Below, one piece after another: positions 8,625 through 16,799 of a DNA stretch of 64,000 nt. Position numbers and translations under genes: made by a program. Source of the DNA: Rhizobium sp. P32RR-XVIII (lineage in GTDB: Bacteria; Pseudomonadota; Alphaproteobacteria; Rhizobiales; Rhizobiaceae); the NCBI RefSeq assembly GCF_012641395.1, contig NZ_JABAIH010000012.1, forward strand, positions 62,001-126,000, given 5' to 3'. Each line of letters starts with the position of its first letter. The first letter of the stretch is position 1. The notes under the pieces were generated by a model. The model made no database searches and was not told where the DNA came from. It worked only from the letters and a program-made list of their open reading frames with translations.

Positions 8625-9137
8625 TCACGCGGCCGGCCTCGCCTGACGGCGCCAACTATAGCCCTTGCCAGCCTCGGCGTCACGCACAGCCGGCTGATAA
8701 TGATGCGGAATTCCCGGCAGGCGGTTTTCGGCCAGCCGCTTCAGCGCGGTCTCGTTCGTGACGGCAAAGCTGTCGACGCCGACGCGCAGCATCAGCGGGA
8801 TCTGGTCGATCAGAACGTCGCCCACGGCGCGCAGCTCATTGGTGTAGCCCAGCCGCTGGCGGAGCAGCGAGGCGTGGCTGAAGGCGCGCCCGTCGTTGAA
8901 CGCCGGGAACGCGACGGCAACGATCTCGAGGCGATAGAGGTATGGCTCAAGCCTGCGCACGTCGTCGGCCGGCTTGATCAGTACGCCGAGGCCAACATCA
9001 TTGCTCGCCTCGGCCTTCGTGATCAGCTCGTCGAGGCTAAGCAGCGGCTGCTGGTCGCCGGTGGCCTTGACTTCGTCGGTTTCGATCACCCACGGATCGT
9101 TGGCGACAAAACCCGTTTCTCTCCAGATCTTCGTCAT
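8625..9137 (-). CDS. DUF934-family protein of the sulfite reductase cluster
   Basis: 170-residue soluble protein (DUF934, COG3749), nearly always found beside sulfite reductase in proteobacteria. The ATG at 9137 is preceded by GGAG and lies 10 bases after the cysI stop, so the genes are co-transcribed. The signature is in the C-terminal half: RLEIVAVAFPAFNDGRAFS, LLRQRLGYTNELRAVGDVL and QIPLMLRVGVDSF. The biochemical role is unknown; repeated association suggests assembly or electron delivery to sulfite reductase, which is inference. Confidence 0.9.
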   Translation of the reverse strand: MTKIWRETGFVANDPWVIETDEVKATGDQQPLLSLDELITKAEASNDVGLGVLIKPADDVRRLEPYLYRLEIVAVAFPAFNDGRAFSHASLLRQRLGYTNELRAVGDVLIDQIPLMLRVGVDSFAVTNETALKRLAENRLPGIPHHYQPAVRDAEAGKGYSWRRQARPAA

Positions 9138-9147
9138 CGTCGTCTCC

Positions 9148-10818
9148 TCAAGCCGCTTCCGCAGCCGCACCATAGAGCGCATCCTTGAAGGGCTGCGGTC
9201 CGACGCGGCGATAGGCGGCAAGGAAGGTTTCCGATGGGCTCTGGCGGAGCCCGAGATAGGTGTCGACGATCGTTTCGATCGCGTCGGTTACCCTATCCGG
9301 CTCGAAACCGCGGCCGATGATTTCGCCGATCGAGGTGTGCTCGTCACCGGAACCGCCAAGCGTGATCTGGTAGAGTTCGGCACCCTTCTTTTCGACGCCA
9401 AGCAGGCCGATATGGCCAACGTGGTGATGCCCGCAAGCGTTGATGCAGCCGGAGATCTTGATCTTCAGCTCACCGATCTCAGCCTGACGCTCGGGCGAGC
9501 CGAAACGCCTGGAGATTTCCTGTGCGACCGGAATCGAACGCGCATTGGCGAGCGCGCAATAGTCCAGCCCCGGACAGGCAATGATATCGGTGATGAGGCC
9601 GGCATTGGCTTCGGCAAGACCGATGCCGACCAAGCCGCGATAGACGGCCTCGAGATCGGCAAGCGCCACATGCGGCAGGATCAGGTTCTGTTCGTGGCTG
9701 ACGCGGATTTCGTCGAAGGCATATTCCTCGGCAAGATCGGCAATCGCATCCATCTGGGAATCAGAAGCGTCGCCAGGGATGCCGCCGATCGGCTTCAACG
9801 AGATCGTCACCATGCCGTAGTCGGGGTTCTTGTGCGGGGCGACATTCTGCTGCACCCAACGGGCGAAAGCGGGGTCGGCCTTCTTCCAGCGGGCAAGGTT
9901 CTCCCAGCCCTCGGCGCGTTCGGGAAGCGCGGGCGGTGCAAAGTAGGCTGCGATCGCCTGAACGTCTGCTTCCGGCAGCTTCAGCTCGGTGTCCTTCAAC
10001 TGCGCGAACTCTGCCTCGACCTGACGCGCCAGTTCCTCGGCGCCGGTTTCGTGGACCAGGATCTTGATGCGAGCCTTGTACTTGTTGTCGCGGCGGCCGT
10101 GCAGATTGTAAACGCGCACGATTGCGGTCGTGTAGGACAGCAGGTCCTCTTCCGGCAGGAAGTCGCGGATCAGCTTGGCGACCATCGGCGTACGGCCCTG
10201 GCCACCGCCGACATAAACGGCAAAACCGAGCTCGCCCTTGTCGTTCTTCTTCAGGTGCAGGCCGATATCGTGAACCTGGATTGCGGCGCGGTCACGCTCG
10301 GCACCCGTGACGGCAATCTTGAACTTGCGCGGCAGGTAGGAGAATTCCGGATGCACCGACGACCACTGGCGCAGGATCTCCGCATAAGGCCGCGGGTCGG
10401 CGACCTCGTCGGCGGCAGCGCCGGCAAAATGGTCGGCAGTGACGTTGCGAATGCAGTTGCCGGACGTCTGCAGCGCATGCATCTCGACGGTTGCAAGATC
10501 GGCCAAGGCATCCGGAATCTCGGAAAGCTTCGGCCAGTTGAACTGCAGGTTCTGGCGGGTCGTGAAATGGCCGTAGCCGCGATCATAGGTGCGGGCGATG
10601 TGGGCGAGCATCCGCAGCTGGCGGGAGCTGAGCGTGCCATAGGGGATGGCGATGCGCAGCATGTAGGCATGAAGCTGCAGATAGACGCCGTTCATTAGGC
10701 GCAGCGGCTTGAACGCGTCCTCGGCGAGCTCACCGGAAAGACGGCGCTCAACCTGATCGCGGAATTGCGCAACACGCTCGGTGACAAAGGCGTGGTCAAA
10801 TTCGTCGTAACGGTACAT
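9148..10818 (-). CDS. cysI: nitrite/sulfite reductase hemoprotein (assimilatory sulfite reductase)
   Basis: Siroheme and [4Fe-4S] enzyme reducing sulfite to sulfide with six electrons for cysteine synthesis. The ATG at 10818 (MYRYDEFDHAF) is chosen; the frame is open further upstream but that DNA encodes the preceding gene. 556 residues with the two pseudo-symmetric ferredoxin/siroheme repeats. Cluster ligands are visible as CPGLDYC near 420 and GCINACG near 460; TSGNCIRN near 115 belongs to the substrate/siroheme face. The position after cysG (siroheme synthase) and DUF2849, and no nitrate reductase nearby, favour sulfite over nitrite as substrate. No flavoprotein partner (CysJ) is in the window, so electrons probably come from ferredoxin or an unlinked reductase. 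Confidence 0.92.
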   Translation of the reverse strand: MYRYDEFDHAFVTERVAQFRDQVERRLSGELAEDAFKPLRLMNGVYLQLHAYMLRIAIPYGTLSSRQLRMLAHIARTYDRGYGHFTTRQNLQFNWPKLSEIPDALADLATVEMHALQTSGNCIRNVTADHFAGAAADEVADPRPYAEILRQWSSVHPEFSYLPRKFKIAVTGAERDRAAIQVHDIGLHLKKNDKGELGFAVYVGGGQGRTPMVAKLIRDFLPEEDLLSYTTAIVRVYNLHGRRDNKYKARIKILVHETGAEELARQVEAEFAQLKDTELKLPEADVQAIAAYFAPPALPERAEGWENLARWKKADPAFARWVQQNVAPHKNPDYGMVTISLKPIGGIPGDASDSQMDAIADLAEEYAFDEIRVSHEQNLILPHVALADLEAVYRGLVGIGLAEANAGLITDIIACPGLDYCALANARSIPVAQEISRRFGSPERQAEIGELKIKISGCINACGHHHVGHIGLLGVEKKGAELYQITLGGSGDEHTSIGEIIGRGFEPDRVTDAIETIVDTYLGLRQSPSETFLAAYRRVGPQPFKDALYGAAAEAA

Positions 10819-10826
10819 CAGCTTCC

Positions 10827-11141
10827 TCAGACTGCGATGAATTCGGGATCGGCCGGCTTGTAGCCCGGCGCGTATTCCATAGTGGGACCCTGGGCGCGGA
10901 TGCGCTCGCGAAGGCGGAGCGGCCAGAGCACGCCGTTGGTCTCCTGGACCTCGACGACGGCAACATCGACGACCTTGTTGTCGGCGTAGGATTTCTTGCC
11001 GATCTCTTCCAGAGCAGCCTCGGCCTCGGCGTGCCGGGCGACCAGTGCTTCCTGCAGCGATGTCACCCATTCGCCCCCGGCGTTCAGCCATACGGCCACG
11101 CCGTCCGTCAACCTGTTGGCGGTCAGAACCTTGTCGACCAT
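10827..11141 (-). CDS. DUF2849-family protein of the siroheme/sulfite operon
   Basis: 104-residue protein between cysG and cysI, 2 bases after the cysG stop and 8 before the cysI start, so translation is probably coupled. Visible blocks: VLTANRLTDGVAVWLNAGGEW at the N-terminus, a charged central helix, and GVLWPLRLRERIRAQGPTM near the C-terminus. This matches the alphaproteobacterial DUF2849 family, whose role is unknown. No membrane segment or metal-binding cysteine is present. Confidence 0.88.
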   Translation of the reverse strand: MVDKVLTANRLTDGVAVWLNAGGEWVTSLQEALVARHAEAEAALEEIGKKSYADNKVVDVAVVEVQETNGVLWPLRLRERIRAQGPTMEYAPGYKPADPEFIAV

Positions 11142-11143
11142 CT

Positions 11144-12580
11144 TTAGCTCCTTGCAAATTCCGGCGCCGTCGCCGCGTGGCGCACGAGCGGTTCGGACAG
11201 TTCGAAATTGGCGCCCGCAACCGCATCGCCGATAATGACCATGACGGGTCCCGTCAACTCGTCACGATGCTGCAGGTCGGGAAGATCGCGCAGAATGCCA
11301 TGCAGCAGACGGCGATCGCGACGGCTGGCATTTTCGATGACGGCAACGGTTGTCTCAGCCGGAATGCCCGCCGTCATCAGCCGTTCGGCAACGGACGCCG
11401 CAACGGTGCGGCCCATATAGACGGCAATCGTCGCACCGGACACGGCAAGGCTTGCCCAATCGGGCAATACGTCGCCGGTCAGGTCATGGCCGGTCGTGAA
11501 GACCAGCGAGGATGCAACACCGCGCAAGGTCAGCGGCAGTTCGAAATCGGCCGCCGCAGCGAATGCCGAGGTGATGCCCGGAACGACCTCGTAGGCAATA
11601 CCGGCTGCCCGCAGCGCCGCCATTTCCTCGCCCGCACGGCCATAGACCAGCGGATCGCCGGACTTGAGGCGCACGATACGCTTACCTTCACGGCCAAGCT
11701 GGACGAGCAGATCGTTGATCTCTTCCTGCGACTTCGAATGGCAGCCCTTGCGCTTGCCGACGGAAAGACGCTCGGCGTCGCGGCGGCCCATGTCGACGAT
11801 CGCCTGCGGCACCAGAGCATCGAAAACGATGACGTCGGCTTCCATCATCACGCGCTGGGCGCGCAGCGTCAGCAGATCTTCGGCGCCCGGACCGGCGCCG
11901 ACGAGCCAGACGCGTCCTTCGACTTTATCCGTCGCCTGCAGCAGGTTGCTGGCAGCACGGCGCGCTTCCGGCAGATTGCCGTTGGCGACCGCATCCGCGA
12001 CAGCGCCGGAGAAGAACCGGCGCCAGAAGACCCGGCGCGAGACGCCGCGCGGAATGAGTTGCTCGACTGTCTTGCGGTAGCTTATCGCCAACTCGGCGAC
12101 ACGGCCGAGCGACGGCGCAAGCAACTGATCGATCTGCGCGCGAATCATCTGCGCAAGGACCGGACCCGCGCCCTCGGTGCCGATCGCAACCGCGACCGGG
12201 GCGCGGTTGACCAGCGCCGGCGTGAAGAAATCGCAATAATCGGGTTGATCGACGGCATTGGCGGGGATTCTGGCAGCGCGCGCCGCATCGACGATGGCGC
12301 GGTCCGCAGCCGCATCGCCAGTCGCGGCAAAAACGAGTGTGGCGCCTTCGACCTGTTCCGGCGAGAACGAAGCCCTGACGGTCTCGATGCGGTTGGCAAT
12401 CAGGAACGCGTGGTAATCCGCCTCTGGGCGATCGGCATAGGCAACGATCCGCGCCTGCGTGTTCAGCAACAGGCGCACCTTCGCAAAGGCCTCGTCCCTG
12501 TTACCGAAAACGGCTGCTGCGCGACCTTCCACACGGAAGAAGGCGGGAAACACCGATAGTTGTTCGCTCTTGGAAGGCAT
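11144..12580 (-). CDS. cysG: siroheme synthase (multifunctional CysG)
   Basis: Makes siroheme from uroporphyrinogen III: the C-terminal domain does two SAM-dependent methylations, the N-terminal domain oxidises precorrin-2 and inserts iron. ATG at 12580 (MPSKSEQ) with GTGGA upstream; an ATG two codons earlier is too close to that RBS. 478 residues. The C-terminal methyltransferase is complete: GAGPGAEDLLTLRA near 220, the RLKSGDPLVYGRAGEE block and VVPGITSAFAAAA. In the N-terminal domain the chelatase aspartate block NAVDQPDYC is kept, but the usual GGG nucleotide-binding loop reads VFGNRDEAFAKVRLL, so its NAD binding may be altered. First gene of the operon with DUF2849, cysI and DUF934. Confidence 0.92.
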   Translation of the reverse strand: MPSKSEQLSVFPAFFRVEGRAAAVFGNRDEAFAKVRLLLNTQARIVAYADRPEADYHAFLIANRIETVRASFSPEQVEGATLVFAATGDAAADRAIVDAARAARIPANAVDQPDYCDFFTPALVNRAPVAVAIGTEGAGPVLAQMIRAQIDQLLAPSLGRVAELAISYRKTVEQLIPRGVSRRVFWRRFFSGAVADAVANGNLPEARRAASNLLQATDKVEGRVWLVGAGPGAEDLLTLRAQRVMMEADVIVFDALVPQAIVDMGRRDAERLSVGKRKGCHSKSQEEINDLLVQLGREGKRIVRLKSGDPLVYGRAGEEMAALRAAGIAYEVVPGITSAFAAAADFELPLTLRGVASSLVFTTGHDLTGDVLPDWASLAVSGATIAVYMGRTVAASVAERLMTAGIPAETTVAVIENASRRDRRLLHGILRDLPDLQHRDELTGPVMVIIGDAVAGANFELSEPLVRHAATAPEFARS

Positions 12581-12828
12581 TATCATTCCACTTCGAAGTT
12601 GCGCCAATATGCCCGTAAGGGGCAAGACGTTGAAGAAACAGAAATTCGAAAGCCTACGCTGACCGCGTATTCTTTTGCCTGCATGCCACGGATTTGAGAA
12701 AAGTCGCCCGAGCGACGCCGTTGTCGCTGCATTGCAATATAAAGCCTGTGGTCAAAAACGTCCATCTGGCATTTCGGCATTTTTCTTCGAGGCCGGGCGG
12801 GATAGAGTTTGGGCAGAAGGAGAAAGCC

Positions 12829-13416
12829 ATGCCGTCAAAAACGATCGCGCCGCGCCTGCTCGACGTGATGGAACAGGATATCCTGCCGATGACTGAGCTT
12901 GGCGTCGCCTCGGGCAACAAGGTCTTCGGGGCCGCAGTCCTGCGCAAATCGGATCTTTCGCTCGTGGTGGCGGAAACCAACAACGAGCTCGAGAACCCTC
13001 TCTGGCATGGCGAAGTGCATACGCTGAAGCGGTTCTACGAACTGAACGACAAGCCGCCAACCAAGGATCTGATCTTCCTGTCGACGCACGAACCCTGCAC
13101 CATGTGCATGTCGGCAATTACCTGGGCCGGCTTCGACAATTTCTATTACTTCTTCAGCCATGAAGATTCGCGCGACAGCTTCGCCATCCCGCACGATCTC
13201 AAGATTCTGAAAGAGGTCTTCGGCCTTGAGCCAGGCGGCTACCGGCGGCAGAATGCCTTCTGGAGCAGCTTTGCCATTGCCGACCTTGTCGAAACCGAAG
13301 AGCCTGCCTTAAAAGAGAGCCTCAAGGCACAGACTGCCCGCATCAAGGGACGCTACGATGCCCTGTCGAATACCTATCAAGCGTCGAAAAGCGCCAACGA
13401 GATCCCACTGAACTGA
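12829..13416 (+). CDS. cytidine/deoxycytidylate deaminase-fold protein (nucleoside deaminase)
   Basis: 195 residues from an ATG at 12829 with AAGGAG just upstream; upstream in-frame codons are non-coding in character. The zinc site of the CDA fold is visible: WHGEVHTLK near residue 63 (His ligand and catalytic Glu, HGE in place of the commoner HAE) and STHEPCTMCMSA near 90 (two Cys ligands). A long C-terminal part (YRRQNAFWSSFAIADLVETE onward) is not typical of tRNA adenosine deaminase TadA, so the substrate is more likely a free base or nucleoside. It lies 6 bases before mazG on the same strand, another nucleotide-handling gene, and may be co-transcribed with it. Confidence 0.8.
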   Translation: MPSKTIAPRLLDVMEQDILPMTELGVASGNKVFGAAVLRKSDLSLVVAETNNELENPLWHGEVHTLKRFYELNDKPPTKDLIFLSTHEPCTMCMSAITWAGFDNFYYFFSHEDSRDSFAIPHDLKILKEVFGLEPGGYRRQNAFWSSFAIADLVETEEPALKESLKAQTARIKGRYDALSNTYQASKSANEIPLN

Positions 13417-13422
13417 GCCATC

Positions 13423-14256
13423 ATGGAAGCTTCCAAAGACATTTCGCGCCTGATCGAGATCATGGCGGCCCTGCGCGATCCCGAGGGCGGTTGCCCCTGG
13501 GACGTCGTCCAGACCTTCGAGACCATCAAGCCCTACACGATCGAGGAAGCCTACGAGGTTTCCGACGCGATCGAACGCAACGACATGGACGATCTCTGTG
13601 AGGAACTCGGCGACCTGCTGCTTCAGGTGGTCTTCCACGCGCGCATGGCCGAGGAGGCCGGCGAATTTTCCTTCGGTGACGTCGTCGAAGCCATCACCCG
13701 CAAGATGATCCGGCGCCACCCGCATGTCTTTGCGCGCTCCGATGCCGACACGCCGGAACTCGTGAAGAAGCAGTGGGACGACATCAAGCAGGCGGAGAAA
13801 CGCGAGCGCGCGGAGCGGCGGGCAAAGCGCGGCCTCTCCGAGGATTTCAAAGCAGGTTTTCTCGGGTCCGTGCAGCGCAGCTTTCCGGCGCTCACCGAAG
13901 CGCTGAAGCTGCAGGAACGCGCTGCCAAGGTGGGCTTTGACTGGTCGGCGCCGGAGCCGATCCTCGACAAGATCGAGGAGGAAATCCAAGAGCTGCGCGC
14001 GGCGCTGAAGGATGGCGATCAGACGAAGGTCAGCGACGAGCTCGGCGACCTGATCTTCGCCATCGCCAATATCGGCCGGCACGTCAAAGCCGATCCCGAG
14101 CAGGCGCTTCGCGGCACCAATAGGAAATTCCGGCGTCGGTTCAATCACATAGAGATGACTCTTGAAGCAGAAGGCGAAACGCTGGAAGCCGCATCGCTGG
14201 AGCAGATGGAGGAGATCTGGCAGGCGGCCAAGGCGATCGAGCGGCAAATCGGCTAG
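13423..14256 (+). CDS. mazG: nucleoside triphosphate pyrophosphohydrolase MazG
   Basis: House-cleaning enzyme hydrolysing non-canonical or excess (d)NTPs to monophosphates. 277 residues with the two MazG repeats: the N-terminal one has CPWDVVQTFETIKPYTIEEAYE near 25-45 and EELGDLLLQVVFHARMAEE near 60, the second has EEIQELRAAL and DELGDLIFAIANIGRH near 185-215. Metal-binding acidic helices (EExxE / ExxD) are intact in both. The linker (residues 115-145) is very charged. Upstream gene spacing is 6 bases. Confidence 0.95.
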   Translation: MEASKDISRLIEIMAALRDPEGGCPWDVVQTFETIKPYTIEEAYEVSDAIERNDMDDLCEELGDLLLQVVFHARMAEEAGEFSFGDVVEAITRKMIRRHPHVFARSDADTPELVKKQWDDIKQAEKRERAERRAKRGLSEDFKAGFLGSVQRSFPALTEALKLQERAAKVGFDWSAPEPILDKIEEEIQELRAALKDGDQTKVSDELGDLIFAIANIGRHVKADPEQALRGTNRKFRRRFNHIEMTLEAEGETLEAASLEQMEEIWQAAKAIERQIG

Positions 14257-14344
14257 CGTCGGCCCTATTGAACCGACCGCGTCCGGTCGAAGGCTTGTCG
14301 TGCCCGCCGCTGCGCTGCCGGCACCAAGAGATCGGGAGGGTGAC

Positions 14345-15034
14345 ATGGAGGAGAGACCGACCGGGCTCGGCGCCCGCCTTACCCGGAGCACAGTGCTATT
14401 CATAATCTTCCTGGCGGCGCTGATATTTGCTTGCGCTGGCACGGTCGACTACTGGCAGGCCTGGGTTTACCTCGCAAACTTCACGGTCTGGACCGGCGCC
14501 ATTGGCGCATATCTCGCGAAATACAACCCCACGCTTGCCGAACGGCGACTGAACTCCGGACCAGCTTCGGAGCAGCAGCCGGCGCAAAAGCGTATTCAGG
14601 CATTCAACAGCGTCGCGATGCTGGCTCTCTATGCGGTTTCCGGATTGCAGAATCGCTTCGCGGGCTCTTCAATGCCGATCGCGCTCGTCATCGCCGGAAA
14701 TCTTCTAACCGCTCTCGGTTTTGTGGGCTGCCTGTTCGTCTTTCGGCAGAATTCCTTCGCCTCGGCTACAATCGGCATCGCGAAGGGTCAGATCGTCGTA
14801 ACGAATGGTCTCTACGGCATCATCAGGCACCCGATGTACACGGCCGGCCTGCTGATTTTCCTCGGCGCGCCACTCAGCCTCGGATCATGGTGGGGACTGA
14901 TCGTCGTGCCGTTCCTGATAGGCGGGCTGGTGACGCGATTGCTGGACGAAGAGAAGTACCTGTCCGCCGATCTTCCTGGATACGGCGCCTACTGCGAACG
15001 GGTCAGATACAGGCTCGTCCCACTCGTCTACTGA
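14345..15034 (+). CDS. isoprenylcysteine carboxyl methyltransferase-like membrane protein
   Basis: 229-residue integral membrane protein from an ATG at 14345 with GGGAGG upstream. Four to five hydrophobic segments, then the signature of the ICMT/PEMT methyltransferase family: GIIRHPMYTAGLLIFLGAPL near 160-180 and the C-terminal RLLDEEKYLSADLPGYGAYC near 200-215 with the E-E and Y-x-x-Y elements that contact SAM. Bacterial members methylate small molecules, lipids or unknown carboxylates; substrate is not predictable. Follows mazG by 88 bases and ends 6 bases before the convergent hflX stop. Confidence 0.85.
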   Translation: MEERPTGLGARLTRSTVLFIIFLAALIFACAGTVDYWQAWVYLANFTVWTGAIGAYLAKYNPTLAERRLNSGPASEQQPAQKRIQAFNSVAMLALYAVSGLQNRFAGSSMPIALVIAGNLLTALGFVGCLFVFRQNSFASATIGIAKGQIVVTNGLYGIIRHPMYTAGLLIFLGAPLSLGSWWGLIVVPFLIGGLVTRLLDEEKYLSADLPGYGAYCERVRYRLVPLVY

Positions 15035-15040
15035 CGAGGC

Positions 15041-16369
15041 CTACCGTTCCCAATCCTCACGCGGCGGCTTGGGGCCGTGGCCCATCCGCCCTTCCAGCTC
15101 CGCGGCCTCGGATTCCGAAAGTCGAAGGTCCAGCGTGACGCTGCCGTCTTCATTGTCTTCGCGGCCGTCAACGATTGCATGCTCGTAGAGCCATGGCAGT
15201 AGCGCCAGTTTGTCCACCGGCAGCCGGATCGTCGTCTCGGTCATGACACCGGAAAGCCGTTTGCTGATTTCCTGCATCAGGCCATCGATACCTTCGCCGC
15301 TGATCGCCGAAACGGCGACGACGTTCTCGGCGCCTGCGGCCCTCAGGACCATCGCGTCGTGCGTTTCCGGTTCCAGGCGGTCGATCTTGTTCCAGACTTC
15401 GATGATGCGTTTGGCGCCCTCGGCCTCGTCGATACCAAGGTCGTTCAAGATGCGCAGGACGTCCGCGCTCTGCGCCGGATTGTCGGCATCCGACATGTCA
15501 CGCACGTGGAGGATCAGATCGGCCTCCAGCACCTCTTCGAGCGTCGCGCGGAAAGCCGCGACAAGATGCGTCGGCAGATCAGAGATGAAGCCGACGGTGT
15601 CGGACAGGATGACGGTGCGGCCATGCGGCAGCTTCATGCGGCGAAGCGTGGGATCGAGCGTGGCAAAGAGCATGTCTTCAGCCAGGACCCCTGCTCCCGT
15701 AATGCGGTTGAAGAGCGTCGATTTGCCGGCGTTGGTATAACCGACCAGCGCCACGATCGGATGCGGCACCTTCTTGCGCTTGGCCCGGTGAAGCTGGCGG
15801 GTGCGCACGACCTGCTCCAACTCGCGCTCCAGTTTGATAATTCGATCCTGCAGCAGACGGCGGTCGGCTTCGATCTGCGTTTCGCCGGGGCCGCCCATGA
15901 AGCCGCCACCGCCGCGCTGGCGTTCAAGGTGGGTCCAGCTACGGACCAGACGGCCTTTTTGATAGTTCAGATGCGCAAGATCGACCTGCAGCGTACCTTC
16001 CTTCGTGGAGGCGCGCCGGCCGAAGATTTCAAGAATGAGGCCCGTCCGGTCGATGACCTTGGCGTTCCATTCCTTTTCCAGATTGCGCTGCTGTACCGGC
16101 GTCAGCGGGTGATCGACGATGACGAGACCGGAATCATTCGCATCCAGCTGCGCCTTGATCTCCTCGATCTTGCCGGTTCCGAGCAGCGTTGCCGGGCGCG
16201 GATCGGCGATCGGCACGATGAAGCCGCTAACGACATCAAGATCGATTGCTTCCGCAAGACCCGTCGCTTCCTCGACGCGGCTCTCCGGCGAGCGGGTCGC
16301 GGCGCCATCAAGGGGCGCGGCCTTGCCCCGCGCCTGCTTTAGTACAGGAACGACGACGGTCGCTCGCAT
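15041..16369 (-). CDS. hflX: GTPase HflX
   Basis: Ribosome-associated GTPase that splits stalled or heat-stressed ribosomes. 442 residues: N-terminal HflX domain (VVSGFIVPIADPRPATLLG, DRTGLILEIFGRRASTKEG), a long coiled linker with the GGGGFMGGPGETQIE block, then the G domain with G1 GYTNAGKSTLFN, G3 DTVGFISDLP and G4 NKID. ATG at 16369 is the only standard start; the frame is open back into the end of hfq without another ATG/GTG/TTG, leaving some 20 in-frame codons that read like protein (STRDTKND...). It lies 77 bases after hfq on the same strand, the classic hfq-hflX pair. Confidence 0.95.
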   Translation of the reverse strand: MRATVVVPVLKQARGKAAPLDGAATRSPESRVEEATGLAEAIDLDVVSGFIVPIADPRPATLLGTGKIEEIKAQLDANDSGLVIVDHPLTPVQQRNLEKEWNAKVIDRTGLILEIFGRRASTKEGTLQVDLAHLNYQKGRLVRSWTHLERQRGGGGFMGGPGETQIEADRRLLQDRIIKLERELEQVVRTRQLHRAKRKKVPHPIVALVGYTNAGKSTLFNRITGAGVLAEDMLFATLDPTLRRMKLPHGRTVILSDTVGFISDLPTHLVAAFRATLEEVLEADLILHVRDMSDADNPAQSADVLRILNDLGIDEAEGAKRIIEVWNKIDRLEPETHDAMVLRAAGAENVVAVSAISGEGIDGLMQEISKRLSGVMTETTIRLPVDKLALLPWLYEHAIVDGREDNEDGSVTLDLRLSESEAAELEGRMGHGPKPPREDWER

Positions 16370-16446
16370 GTCATCCCGAAGTTTCTGATGCTCCGGGATG
16401 ATCGAATCATTCTTGGTATCACGTGTCGAAATGACGGCTGATCCTG

Positions 16447-16689
16447 TTAGGACGCTGCTTCTTCGCTCTCGAACATCTGCATCGGCTGGCCCGGCATGAT
16501 CGTCGAGATCGCATGCTTATACACGAGTTGCGAATGCCCGTCACGGCGAAGTAGAACGCAGAAATTGTCGAAAGAAGTGACAACGCCCGTGAGCTTTACA
16601 CCATTAATCAAAAAAATTGTGAGAGAAATCTTTTGTTTGCGAACAGTATTGAGAAATAAGTCCTGCAGATTCTGAGAACGTTCCGCCAT
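16447..16689 (-). CDS. hfq: RNA chaperone Hfq
   Basis: 80-residue Sm-like protein forming the hexamer that pairs small RNAs with mRNAs; in rhizobia it affects nitrogen fixation gene control. Start ATG at 16689 ([14 protein letters not shown]) with a GAAAGAAG stretch upstream. Sm1 motif [17 protein letters not shown] near 30-46 and Sm2 motif YKHAISTI near 55-62 are intact; Gln8 of the proximal RNA site corresponds to NLQDLF. The C-terminal tail is short as usual in alphaproteobacteria. Upstream is the D-amino-acid aminotransferase, and the ntr cluster lies beyond it. Confidence 0.97.
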
Positions 16690-16799
16690 CGCGCCGCTTC
16701 TTTCTTTATTGCCGGCTTGATCGTGCCGGTGAATATTGATCAACATCTCCTGCAAGGCGGCTGGTAACCCTCATCCCTTCCGCCTAGCAAATCTTGGTA

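Noticed and set aside
9148..11226. A longer cysI start extending to 11226
   Set aside because: The extension covers the DUF2849 gene in another frame and has no resemblance to the family; the ATG at 10818 gives the normal N-terminus.
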